Positions 23,936 to 36,358 of a DNA stretch of 64,000 nt are shown here, in pieces; the first letter of the stretch is position 1; every line of letters starts with the position of its first letter. The position numbers and the translations under genes are program-made. The stretch is from Vitis vinifera. Its lineage: Eukaryota > Streptophyta > Magnoliopsida > Vitales > Vitaceae. The stretch lies in assembly GCF_030704535.1 (NCBI RefSeq), contig NC_081820.1, positions 24,732,001 to 24,796,000 on the forward strand, in the 5' to 3' direction. Below the pieces are notes generated by a model. That model did not search any database and was not told where the DNA came from. It saw only the letters and a program-made list of their open reading frames with translations.

Positions 23936-25239
23936 TTATTAAACAACTAGCCTCAAACAAATAACCTTAGTCATTATGTCTTACTTTCTTGGAAGAAGCT
24001 TCAATACTATTAAGGTGGCTAGGAGGAGTTGAGAAAAAATGGAAAATTTTATGTGGACAAGTTTTCATCTTGGAAACTAGAGCTTTGCATCATGGAAAGA
24101 ATAAAATGAAACATTGAGAAGTTTTCATAGACTTGTTCTCATGTGATTTGTTGCCTTGTTACTTGTGAAGATCTTGCAACATTATTTTGCTTCTTGCAAA
24201 TTAGACCTGGAAACTGCAAGGTTAGGTTCTCATAAGAAAATTTGAGGCATGTTAGATAATATTTTAAAAAATGATTTTTAAAAATAAGTTTTTGAGAACA
24301 ATTCATAAAAACAATTTTATATCATTTTTAGGAATAAAATTCTATTTGAAATTCTAAAAAGTGGTTTTCTTCATTAGTTCTTGGTGAATGTAATTTACCA
24401 TGCAAAATGAAATAATACAAAAAAAAAAACACCAACCACTTTATTTTCATGATATTTTTATTCTAAAATTTGTTAGATATATTTTTGAGATGGGAAAATT
24501 ATTTTTGTTTTAAAAATAAAAACTAATTTTAAAAATATTTGTAGACAAACCTTAAATGTTTTAGTTGAAAGTAAGTATTTCCTTATCGGAAACCACTTAG
24601 ATTAGTTCTTTGGGGGTTAGGGTTTGTTATTAAAAAGTTTCCATATGGATGGTGGATTTAATTACATTATTGAATCATGTTTACCCTATTGCTATGTGTC
24701 TATTTTCTTTTAAAAAAAATATTAAAATTTTTAAATCATTCCCACAAGCAGCATCATTTCAAGGAGTCTGAATTTTTATAATTGACTATTTCTTAGTAAT
24801 GGTCGTGGACCATATAGTCCATTGTATGTATGTGACCGATTTCTCACTATGTTTCATTCTTTGTGTGGTCCATTATAAATAGGGTCTATTTTCAATTTGT
24901 GTGGTTCATACAACTATATAGTCATTATATGACTATTGTCTCACTATGATTCATTCATTGTGTGGTCTATTGTATATTGAGTCTATTTTCAATTTTTGTG
25001 GCCCATTGTATATAGGGTCCACTGTAAATGGGGGTACTTGTTGAGTTCATTTTCTTGGCACTAAATGGAGATTTTCCATGCACTTGGAGGGGCTTGATTC
25101 CTTTGCCTTTTGAAATATCCAATGAGTTGGATGAGATAAAGGGAAGAACCCATGAAACTCTCAATTATGAATTTGTATGAAAACATAGGAAATGAATTTC
25201 AGGAAGAGGATAAATTAATTGATTTTTTGGTTTTGTCTT
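23936..25239. other. AT-rich DNA with a 98-bp two-copy direct repeat
   Basis: The repeat pair is 24841-24903 and 24939-25001 (tctcactatg, gtgtggtc, ttttcaattt in both). No gene recognised. Confidence 0.65.
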
Positions 25240-27186
25240 GCTTGATTGACATTAAGGCCACCAAGCTAGTTCATAATATAACTAATTTTCATGAATTTCC
25301 AAACCTCCAAGCTAGTTTAACGGGTTCTATCTTATCTATACAACTTTTTCTATGGAATATTAGGTACCAATCAATTCTTTTAGCAACATGTTGTCATCTC
25401 CATGGAATATCTTAGTCATTGTGTTATGAATCTTATCATGTTTTTGGATACTGATTATGACAATGAATGGCAATTGGCGTTCAGCCTCTCAAACTTGACT
25501 AGTTTAGCTCCTTTGTCCTTATGAGTCCAATCATGAAAGAAACTGATGCATGTATCATTTTTTAGGGAAGGGACTGCAACTTGGACTCATGAGAGATCAT
25601 TTTTTGTTTGTAATTGTATATCTTTCTCTACATGCCTACCTTTAGAGTAATTTAGATCAAGTGACTTTAAATTATTCTATTTTTGTGAGTTTCAATTAGC
25701 ATTCTAATTACCTTCATGGAATTTACTTTTAATAGTGAAACCTAACTTGGTATCTCTTGCATTTTCCAATTTGGAAAAGGATGCCTTTAGTTAATTAATG
25801 TAAGGCTGTTCAAAATCTAATTTTAATTTTTATTAATTTCCTCATAAATTGTATTATTAGTTTATTTTTTTATTTTTTTTATTTATGAGTTTTCTCTTAA
25901 TAATAAAGAAATAATAAGCTCTCTAGAGCATCTCATTATTTAATAGGAAAATTAATGGCAAAAAAAGGAAAATTGATGTTGTAAGCATGAATTTTTCGAA
26001 TGAGATTTGTTTAATTTATCTTAAAACTAAATAAATTGTAATTTGACTTAAGTCTAAATAGAACTTAATTTTATTAAATATTTTATTATATTTTAATATT
26101 TATGTTAAAAGATACGCATGACCTTAATTCAAAAGTGAGCCTCAAAATTAGTCTATTGTACAAAAATCCCATTCATCATGAACCACTGATTACAACATTT
26201 GCTAACTACACATTCATAAATAAAAATAGAAAAGAAAAATATTTTTTTAAGTCTAATTATGAAATGATTATGAAATTAATTTGTAAACAGGTGAATATTA
26301 GCCTAGCTTGTTCTTGGCAGGTGAAACATTAATGATTCTTGTACATAGGTTATTAGTTTTAAGATTTTGTTGAAACGATTTGCTTACAAAGGGGGCGGCA
26401 CCATGACCAAACAAAATGAAGGGAAGAAGGGAAAATTTTATGGAGAGAAAATCAATATAGAAAACCAGCTGATCAAGAGGTTTAGGTTTAGATTTTGCTT
26501 TAACAATTGTCTTAACTTGTTAGAGGTTTCAATGAAGGATTATACACTCATCACATAATATAATTTCATCTAGATTGATTTGAAGTAAGATATAGGATAA
26601 CCATAAAATCCTAACAAAATTTATTTTACCAAAAAATATGTTTAGTAATTTCAATCCTAGCCTTAATCAACTTGCACGACTTATACTTTTTATGGAATAA
26701 CAGGTTTCTAGGCAGATACTCCATGTTTTAATTGAATCATTACTTGTTCATGACTTCATAGAATAAGGCATTTGTTGGAATCTTGACACTAGTTTAATGC
26801 ATTTGTCTTATGTATAGACTTTTTTTACTAGACTTTTTATTTATTTTTATTTTTTTTCTATTCATAGAATAACATGTATGAATGTGGCTTGTCTACTTTT
26901 AGTAGCATTTTTTTAAAATTAATTTATGAGAACAGTCTTAACATATTTCTTTATTATTTCTAGAAAAAAAAAAGTATTTGTAAACTTAATTTAAAAACAA
27001 TTTTCTTATTCTATGTTTCCTCAAAGTACCATACTTTTATGTACATTGCAATGTTTTGAGTTCAATCTTTATATATATGTCTCTCAAAGTGGTTTTGAGT
27101 TTAGCATAATGATCTTTTGAGTAATAATTGATGGAAGCATTGGACAAATTATCTTTTATTTCATTTTTAGTAATTCTACATCTTTA

Positions 27187-27229
<43 letters not shown>

Positions 27230-27410
27230 ATCTCAGAGTAATTATAATAATTTCCCTTCCTTCCTTGTGTGTTTTCTTTCTATATCTTTCATTTTCTAAT
27301 CCAAGACCACACTTTTGTATGTTAACCCTTATCCAACTTACAAGGCTTTGGAAATACTCATGGGCGCCATATTTTTCAAAATAATTGATTCAAATTTTAG
27401 TTTTACAAGC
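25240..27410. repeat. Dispersed low-copy block, copy A
   Basis: About 2.2 kb collinear with 50010-53475 once the solo LTR there is removed. The left half is also present in the 1.46-kb units at 31218-34147. Shared words include gaatattaggtaccaatcaa and agagatcattttttgtttgt. Short open frames (for example 25152-25415 and 26367-26558) are not conserved between copies, so I do not call genes. An (AT)n microsatellite is at 27190-27227. Confidence 0.8.
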
Positions 27411-28080
27411 AAATCATGACAACCTTCTTATTTTCTGTTTACTTTATCTAAAGGTGCATGCTATGCTCTTAAGGTCATATTAACTTTATTAATTCTTTTT
27501 ATCATATCGGAATTTAACAATCTCATGAAAAAAATGGAATCTATATAAATTTTGGATAATAAATTTATATCTTATATTTATTGGATCTCTTAGATATATC
27601 TTTCAAAAACATTTCACATTAATCACTTTGAATAACCAAAATAAAAAAAAATTTAAAATGATAAAATTTTGGTTATATATATATACAAATATTATATTAT
27701 ATTATAATATATTATATTTCATTAATATTTTGTCCTATGACCTTAATTTATGTAATTTCATCATTTGCATGTGTTCAACATTCATAGAAAATGATAAATA
27801 ACATTTAGTTTTTCTCACAATGATAGTGAGAACTAAGTAACTTTTAAGATTGAATTTTCCTGGCTGCATGAAGAAGTTGCCTAGGCACCTTCGTAATCAA
27901 GATCAATTAATATCTTATTTGGGCAATCAAGCAAGACAAAACCAAAAAAATTATTTGTCACCTTGTTGAAATATACTACCCACTTTTCCACGAAAATCCA
28001 TATTTGAAAAGTTTATAGATCCTTCCCTTAGTCATAATTCTCAATGCAAAGAAGTAAAAGTCTTCCGAGGCAAGAACAAA
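27411..28080. repeat. Dispersed block also at 58918-59560 and 18180-18560
   Basis: Shared with the right end of the window from tcatattaactttattaatt onward. AT-rich and non-coding by inspection. Confidence 0.75.
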
Positions 28081-28364
28081 TATCCATTTATTGCTAAGAA
28101 ATTTCGTTGGTAGGCATTTTTTTTGAAACTGAGACATGTATAATGGATCATATGGTTTATGACAATATAGTGGTCAGTGTTAACAAAATTGATCTCGTTG
28201 GAATTGTTGAAGGAATATGATGCTATCCATTTATTGCTAAGAAAATTCATCCATAGGTCATTGTTTGAAATTGACACATGTATAATGGACCATATGATTT
28301 ATGACAATGTAGTGGTCAATGTCAACAAAGCCAATCTTACTAGAATTATTGAAGGAATATGATG
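28081..28364. repeat. 143-bp tandem duplication (2 copies)
   Basis: 28081-28223 and 28224-28364 both start tatccatttattgctaagaa and end gaaggaatatgatgct. Related single copies lie at 18570-18700 and 59550-59690. Confidence 0.88.
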
Positions 28365-29539
28365 CTTGAAAGGGACCAACTAAAAAGTTTGATCCACATA
28401 CAAGGGTTGTTGATGTAATAATGAGCATTCATAATCTTCAAAATAATTAATTTTTATTTTAGTCTTATTTGCAAATCATAATAACCTTTTTATTTTTTAT
28501 TTTTTTGTTTATTTTACCTAAGATACATGCTATGCTCTTAAGATCATATCAACTTTATTTTATGTTTGGTTTTAAAATGGATAAGATAAATGATTATTCA
28601 TTTTATTTATCATATCCCTTTATATGGGATTTAACAATCTCAGGAAAAACATGCAATATATATGGCTTTTAGATAATAAATTTATTTCTCATATTCATTG
28701 GATTTGTTAAATATTTCTTTTGAAAAATTTTTCATTTTAATCACTTTGAACAAAATAATAATAATAATAATAATTTATTCCAAAAAGAAAAAAATAAAAG
28801 CATATTTATACGTACTATAATACAAATTAAAATTATATATATGTATATATGAATTGCAAATTAATAGTTTATCCTAGTCTAAACCCTGAATTAAATATGA
28901 CCTTAATTTATATAATTTCATCACTTTGCATGTGTTTAACATTCATGAGATGGTGATACATAATATTTCGCTACTTGATGCCTTTGCCTTTAGAAATATC
29001 CAATGAGCGGGAAGAGATAGAAGGAAGAAGCCATGAATTTCTCAATTATGGATTTCTATGAAAAGATAGAGGATGAATTTCAAGTTGAAATGAATTTCAT
29101 TAAAGCCACCAAATTGAAATGTCAAGCACTGTTACGGAAGTTTTTTAGTCTACTTATCCCTAGATTAAAAAATTAATTAATTAATTGATTTTGAATGCTA
29201 GTGGGGCTCAGACCTTCTTGAAGTAGCCAATGAAATTAGATCTTTACACCTAATTTGAAAGATGTAACTTGAAAGATAAAGTCACTAGCTTTGGAGGAAA
29301 AGTCATTGACTCTGCAAGAAAAGGCTAATAGGGAATGGAGCTCAATTTCTCTATAACGAATTAATTAATTATATATGTAATATCATATATATAATATTAT
29401 TTTCAAGAAAATATGAGATTTAAAGATGTGGATATATAGAAAAAAATAATATTTTTATATTTATTAAAATATATTATACTATACTAATATTTGATGTATT
29501 GAAGGAGTAAATAATAGAATAAAAAACATATCCTATCCT
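28365..29539. other. AT-rich DNA, partial repeat copies
   Basis: 28440-28990 resembles 27410-27830 again, and 28980-29130 resembles 25100-25260. No gene supported. Confidence 0.6.
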
Positions 29540-29940
29540 AATGTTTCAAAATTTTTAAATAATATATGAATTGCATCCAACATTATTATTAAACAAGATA
29601 TAATCTCTCTTATGATTCAATATTATTTAGAGACTTCTCCATCATTTATTTGAAATTTGTTAAATATATCTCATCCTAATGTTTCACAATTTTTTAAATA
29701 ATATATGAATTGCATCCAAACATTTGTTTTTAAAAAAGATGTGATCTCTCTTACAATTCAACATTATTTAGAGACCTCTCCAATCTTTATTTTAAATTTG
29801 TTAAACAATCTCATCTTGATGTTTTACAATTCTTTAAATAATATATGAAATATTGCATTCTAACATTTATTATTAAAAAAAAGATACAATCTCTTTTACC
29901 AGTCAACATTATTTAGAGACCTCTCCCTTGTTTATTTTAG
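29540..29940. repeat. Tandem repeat, about 130-140 bp period, 3 copies
   Basis: Each unit carries aataatatatgaa-ttgcat, an A-run, and then attatttagagac-tctcc. Unit starts are near 29570, 29700 and 29840. Confidence 0.82.
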
Positions 29941-30351
29941 AGTTTATACTTATGAAATTATTACATGTTGTTAAATGATATATATTAAGTTTATATATGA
30001 TATATAAAAACATTTTTATATATGTATTACAAAAAAGAATTTATGATCCATTAGATATGCATCCCATCTTTTTTATGTGGTTGTTAAATATCACGTGGAG
30101 GAGATACGGGGAAGAGGGTGAATGTATTATCTCACTTTTTATCTTTATTCTATATTCTATCCACCAATTTAAACATTACTTAAAGGGCATAGTATATATG
30201 GTTGAATAAAGTTAATAACAAGCCCTTTCAAGTAATATGATTGAAGGTTTAGCTCCTCCAAGATCAGTCTTGAACAATGGACATGTGAGATAGAGATAAA
30301 GAAAGGCGTAAAACCAATCGAAAGTTAGAGAAAAAATTGTTTAGAAAATGT

Positions 30352-31330
30352 TATATCAATTTGTTCATAGTGTTTGATTCTTCTATAGCATTGACTATCA
30401 TAGTCAGTATTGAAGTATGATGGTGACTAGGTACATCAACTTGCCCACAATCTTTGATTTTCTATAGCATTGACTATCATAGTTAGTATTAAAGTATGAG
30501 GGTGACTAGGTACATCCACTTGCCCATTGTGTTTGATTTTTCTACAACATTGACTATCATAGTCAGTATTGAAGTATGAGAGTGACTAGGTACATCAACT
30601 TGCTTATATTGTTTGATTCTTCTATAACATTGACTATCATAGTCAGTATTGAAGTATAAGGGTGACTAGGTACATCAACGTGCCCATAATGTTTGATTTT
30701 TCTATAGCATTGACTATCATAGTCAATATTGAAGTATGAGGGTGACTAGGTACATCAACTCGCCTACTATGTTTGATTTTTCTAAAACATTGACTATCAT
30801 AGTTAGTATTGAAATACGAGGGTGATTAGGTACATGAACTGGGTACATTCATTTGCCCACAATATTTGATTCTTCTATAGCACTGATTATCACAATCAAT
30901 ATTGAAGTATGAGAGTGATTAGGTACATCAACTTGCCCATAATTTTTGAATTTTCTATAGCATTGACTATCATACTCAGTATTGAAGAAAAAGGGTGACT
31001 AGGTACATATAGCACTAACCATCGTAGTTAGTATTGAAGTATGAGCGTGACTAGGTACATCAACTTGCCCACTATGTTTGATTTTTCAATAACATTGACT
31101 ATCATAGTCAGTATTGACGTATGAGGGTGATTAGGTACATCAACTTGCCTATAGTGTTTGATTCTTTTATAGCATTGACTATCATAGTCAGTATTGAAAT
31201 ATGAGGGTAACTAAGTACATCAATTTGCCCACAGTGTTTGATTTTTCTATAGCATTGACTATCTTAATCAGTATTTAAGTATGGGGGTGATTGAGTACAT
31301 CAACTTGCCCATAATGTTTGATTTTTCCAT
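30352..31330. repeat. Minisatellite array, about 80-bp unit, 12 units
   Basis: Units read tttgatt-ttctatagcat, tgactatcatagtcagtatt, gaagtatgagggtgactagg, tacatcaacttgcccac-a. Cores occur near 30391, 30470, 30550, 30630, 30710, 30790, 30883, 30963, 31012, 31095, 31175 and 31255. Units 7 and 9 are irregular (a short insertion near 30835 and a shortened spacing near 31005). Most units contain a 15-nt dyad TGACTAT-C-ATAGTCA, and with the preceding T a W-box core TTGACT. Confidence 0.93.
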
Positions 31331-34300
31331 ATAGAATGTTTTGTAGCTAGCCAAACATGGCGAGCTTTTAATTACAAGACATACCCACATGCTTGTGAAA
31401 GAAAGGAGGTCCTTGCAAGTTGTTATCCTATTTAATAGGTGAATTATTAGAATTATTGAAAATAATTGTCTTAATTATGCGTCTATGTAACTTTTTATTA
31501 TATTAAATACATGCTTTAGATATTGTTACTAAATATTGGATTAAAACATGAATTTCCTAAGTAATTAAAATGACTACTCTTGAACTTGAATTCCATTCTT
31601 TCTCATTTTAGCAAAATAAATAAATAAAATCCCTTTTATAGATGATAATTGCTGCAAATTGTTAAATTGTTGGAAGAGGCATATTATAGGGTTTTTCTTT
31701 GATATTTTGGTGCTACTAAATAGATTGAACCAATTTAGTAGGCTTTTACACTCTCCACATAAGTCAATTATATGTTATTTAATGGGGATTGAGGACGGAG
31801 ATTTCACTTCAAGGCATGATGAAAGTCTTTTTTTTTTTCTTCAAACAACTGACACAACTAAAGTTGATCTCAAAAGCAAATCCATAAATGTATTAAGATC
31901 AAATCTGAATTTCAAAAGGAGGGAAAAAAATAACAAAGAAAAAAAAAACTCATATTTGGTATAAGTATATAATATAATTGATTTTTATGAATTTATAAAC
32001 CTCCAATCTAGTTTAATAGGTTATATCTTATCTATACACCTTTCTCCATGGAATATTAGGTACCAATCAATTCTATTGGCATCATGTTTCCATCTCTACT
32101 TCAAGTCATATTCATGCTTGGACATCTATGGATAGACCATATACCAATGCAAAGCAAATGGAGTAGCAAAATTTCTTAGCCATTGCATTACGAATCTTAT
32201 CATCTTTTTTGGATTCTAGTTATGACAATGAATAGCATTTGACACTCAGCCTCTCAAACTTGACAAGTCCTTGTGGGACCAATGAGGAAAGAAATTGATT
32301 CATGCATCATTTTATTGTGGGGGACTACAACTTGGAACCATGAGAGATCATTTTTTGTTTGTAGTTGTATATCTTTCTCTATGCACTCACCTTCAAACTT
32401 TCAAATAATTCTCCTTTTGTGAGTTTAGATTGTTATTTTGCCTTTATGGAATTTGCTACTACATTTCTAGTGAAACCTAACTTGGTATCCCCTGCATTTT
32501 TCTAATTTGAAAAAAGTATACCTTTATTGACTAATGTAAGGCTCTCCAAAATCTGATTTTGATTTTGTTTATTTCTTCATGAATCATATCATCAATTTTT
32601 CTTATGAATTTTCTCTTAAGAATAAGGAAATTAGTAACTCTCTAAAAGTACCTCATTTCTTAATAAGAAAATTAATGGTTAAAAAGGACATCAACTTGCC
32701 CACAGTGTTTGATTTTTCTATAGCATTGACTATCTTAGTCAGTATTGAAGTATGGGGGTGACTGGGTACATCAACTTGCCCATAATGTTTGATTTTTCCA
32801 TATAGATAGCCAAGCATGGTGAGCTATTTAATTATATGACATACCCACATGCTTGTGTGAAAGAAATGAGGTCCTTGCAAGTTGTTATCCTATTTAATGG
32901 GTGAAGTATTAGAATTATTGAAAATAATGGTCTTAATTATGCGTCTATCTAACTTTTTATTATATTAAATACATGCTTTAGACATTGTTACTAAATATTG
33001 GATTAAAACATGAATTTCCTAAGTAATTAAAATGACTACTCATTAACTTGAATTCCATTCTTTCTCATTTTAGCAAAATAAATAAATAAAATCCCTTTTA
33101 TAGATGATAATTGCTGCAAATTGTTAAATTGTTGGAAGAGGCATATTATAGGGTTTTGCTTTGATATTTTGGTGCTACTAAATAGATTGAACCAATTTAG
33201 TAGGCTTTTACACTCTCCACATAAGTCAATTATATGTTATTTAATGGGGATTGAGGACAGAGATTTCACTTCAAGGCATGATGAAAGTTTTTTTTTTTTC
33301 TTCAAAGAACTGACACAACTAAAGTTGATCTCAAAAGCAAATCCATAAATGTATTAAGATCAAATCTGAATTTCAAAAGGAGGGAAAAAAATAACAAAGA
33401 AAAAAAACTCATATTTGGTATAAGTATATAATATAATTGATTTTTATGAATTTCTAAACCTCCAATCTAGTTTAATAGGTTATATCTTATCTATACACCT
33501 TTCTCCATGGAATATTAGGTACCAATCAATTCTATTGGCATCATGTTTCCATCTCTACTTCAAGTCATATTTATGCCTGGACATCTATGGATAGACCTTA
33601 TACCAATGCAAAGCAAGTGGAGTAGCAAAACTTCTTAGCCATTGCATTACGAATCTTATCATCTTTTTTGGATTCTAGTTATGACAATGAATAGCATTTG
33701 ACACTCAGCCTCTCAAACTTGACAAGTCCCTGTGGGACCAATGAGGAAAGAAATTGATTCATGCATCATTTTATTGTGGGGCACTACAACTTGGAACCAT
33801 GAGAGATCATTTTTTGTTTGTAGTTGTATATCTTTCTCTATGCACTCACCTTCAAACTTTCAAATAATTCTCCTTTTGTGAGTTTAGATTGTTATTTTGC
33901 CTTTATGGAATTTGCTACTACATTTCTAATGAAACCTAACTTGGTATCCCCTGCATTTTTCTAATTTGAAAAAAGTATGCCTTTATTGACTAGTGTAAGG
34001 CTCTCCAAAATCTGATTTTGATTTTGTTTATTTCTTCATGAATCATATCATCAATTTTTCTTATGAATTTTCTCTTAAGAATAAGGAAATTAGTAACTCT
34101 CTAAAAGTACCTCATTTCTTAATAAGAAAATTAATGGTAAAAAAGGACATCAACTTGCCCACAGTGTTTGATTTTTCTATAGCATTGACTATCTTAGTCA
34201 GTATTGAAGTATGGGGGTGACTGGGTACATCAACTTGCCCATAATGTTTGATTTTTCCATATAGCTAGCCAAGCATGGTGAGTTATTTAATTATAAGACA

Positions 34301-34806
34301 TACCCACATGCTTGTGTGAAAGAAATGAGGTCCTTGCAAGTTGTTATCCTATTTAATGGGTGAAGTATTAGAATTATTGAAAATAATGGTCTTAATTATG
34401 CGTCTATCTAACTTTTTATTATATTAAATACATGCTTTACACACTGTTACTAAATATTGGATTAAAACATGAATTTCCTAAGTAATTAAAATGACTACTC
34501 ATTAACTTGAATTCCATTCTTTCTCATTTTAGCAAAACAAATAAATAAAATCCCTTTTATAGATGATAATTGCTGCAAATTATTAAATTGTTGGAAGAGG
34601 CATATTATAGGGTTTTGCTTTGATATTTTGGTGCTACTAAATAGATTGAACCAATTTAGTAGGCTTTTACACTCTCCACATAAGACAATTATATGTTATT
34701 TAATGGGGATTGAGGATGGAAATTTCACTTCAAGGCATGATGAAAGTTTTTTTTTTCTTCAAAGAACTGACACAACTAAAGTTGATCTCAAATGCAAATC
34801 CATATA
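31218..34806. repeat. 1.46-kb tandem units (2 full, 1 partial)
   Basis: Unit 1 is 31218-32688, unit 2 is 32689-34147 and unit 3 is 34148-34806 (partial). Each unit begins with one copy of the 80-bp minisatellite (dyads at about 31255, 32725 and 34185). The rest is the dispersed block also found at 25240 and 50010. Units 1 and 2 differ at only a few percent of sites by eye, so the expansion is recent. Open frames of 60-101 codons repeat in each unit but have no homology I recognise. Confidence 0.93.
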
Positions 34807-36358
34807 TATGTGTGTGAATAGAAAATCACCAGTAATTGTTAGTTTTTCTTTTATGCACCTGTAAGAGATAATAATAAACTTAGTAGCTGGTTATGCTTTT
34901 GAAATTAATAAATCATAATCTATCACGTGGTGATGCCATACAGATTAATTTTAGGTGGTGTTCTTGGACTGAAGCCTATGACTTTGTGTTCATTCCCATG
35001 GTTCCCACAGGGCTTTTTTTTTTTTTTTTGGGTCTTTGATGTTTCCATATCAAGATACGAATAGATAAAATGAAATTATGTCAAATTTTCCGTTTCCATA
35101 TCAGGGTGCAAAGGAATATGGCATGGGCTAATATTGTGTAGCACGTACCTATTTCTGGCTTCTTTATGCACTCAATTTCAGATTACATGCCATTACTCAT
35201 CTTCAGCCTGCATTTCTCACCTTCTGCTTCACAATTTCCACACACAGGTTTTGACCAATTCATGGAAAATCTAGATTCCCCATATTCTATATTTAATGGG
35301 AGTGAAGCTTCGGAAATCTAGCAAGCAAAATATATTCATAAATAAATTAAAATAGACATTACTCATAGATACGTACTGGAATAAAATGTATGGTATTATC
35401 GGCATAATTCATGTAGTATTATGGTCCTATCACATCTAGCACATTTCACATTTCTAAAGATAAAAGAAATAGTCCTTTAAATATAAGGACCAACTTACTT
35501 TTAGTGTCAAGAAAATTGACCCGATGGTTTTATTTGAAAAGTCATATTCAATAAATAAAGCATCAAAATTGACCACATGTACAATGGTCCACAGAAATTA
35601 TTGAAAGGGTGTGAGTTGTAGGAGACCATTTTAAAATTTTGAATATTTATTTACTCTTACAATTTTATGCTCATAATGAATTATAGTAATAGACATATAC
35701 CAAGGAAAGGTTTGAGCTCTCAAATTGTTCCTTCTTTGTTAATTCTTTCTCTATTAAAATGCAACTTTTGATTTGAGAGCCTGATTTAAAGTGTGAAGGG
35801 TAAGATCAAAGTCCTAATTAAATTTCAACAAGGAGTAGAAATCTATGAATGGAGAAATCAAAGTGTCCACTAATTTGAAGAACCATATATGGAATGGTGC
35901 AATCCAATGTCCAAGAATGTAATTGTAACCTTTAGAGGGCCCAAGGACACTTCTCTAACAAAAACTATATGGAATTACTTACAAAAGAAATGTTGTAATT
36001 GGCATTATTGTTCCTTGAAAGCCCAGATTACTACTAGCAACAAGTTATAACAAAATAACTTACTTGAACATCTACAACCCTAATAATTATTTTTGTAGAA
36101 TACTTGAAAAAAAAAATAGAACTTCAAAGGAAATGGAGGATTTTCTTTGATAATTTTACGGGCAAGCAAGAACACTATTCAAACATCTAAAAATGATATT
36201 TTATTACTTGTACATAACCTTTCTTACAAGGAACCAAACTATTGTTTGAAGTAGAAACTTTATTTTGTTACATACACTGATCTCATAGAAACCTTACACA
36301 TAAGACACAATCACACATTATTATTGGATTACAAAATAAGCAACTAGATGGAGTAGGA
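34807..36358. other. Intergenic region 3' of the intact minus-strand kinase
   Basis: No gene or bounded element recognised. A T-run lies at about 35013-35029. 35550-35640 has weak similarity to the 143-bp repeat family. Confidence 0.6.

Noticed and set aside
25152..25415. 87-codon open frame in the dispersed block
   Set aside because: Not conserved in the other copies of the block and no recognised domain.
26367..26558. 63-codon basic open frame
   Set aside because: Interrupted in the duplicate at 52490-52560, so coding is unlikely.
30352..31330. CRISPR-like regular array
   Set aside because: Units are contiguous 80-bp copies without unique spacers, in a plant nuclear context. A minisatellite.
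32579..34220. Identical 60-codon open frames at 32579 and 34038, and 75-101-codon frames at 31659 and 33121
   Set aside because: They repeat only because the 1.46-kb unit is tandemly copied. No domain or codon signal, and part of the frame is minisatellite.
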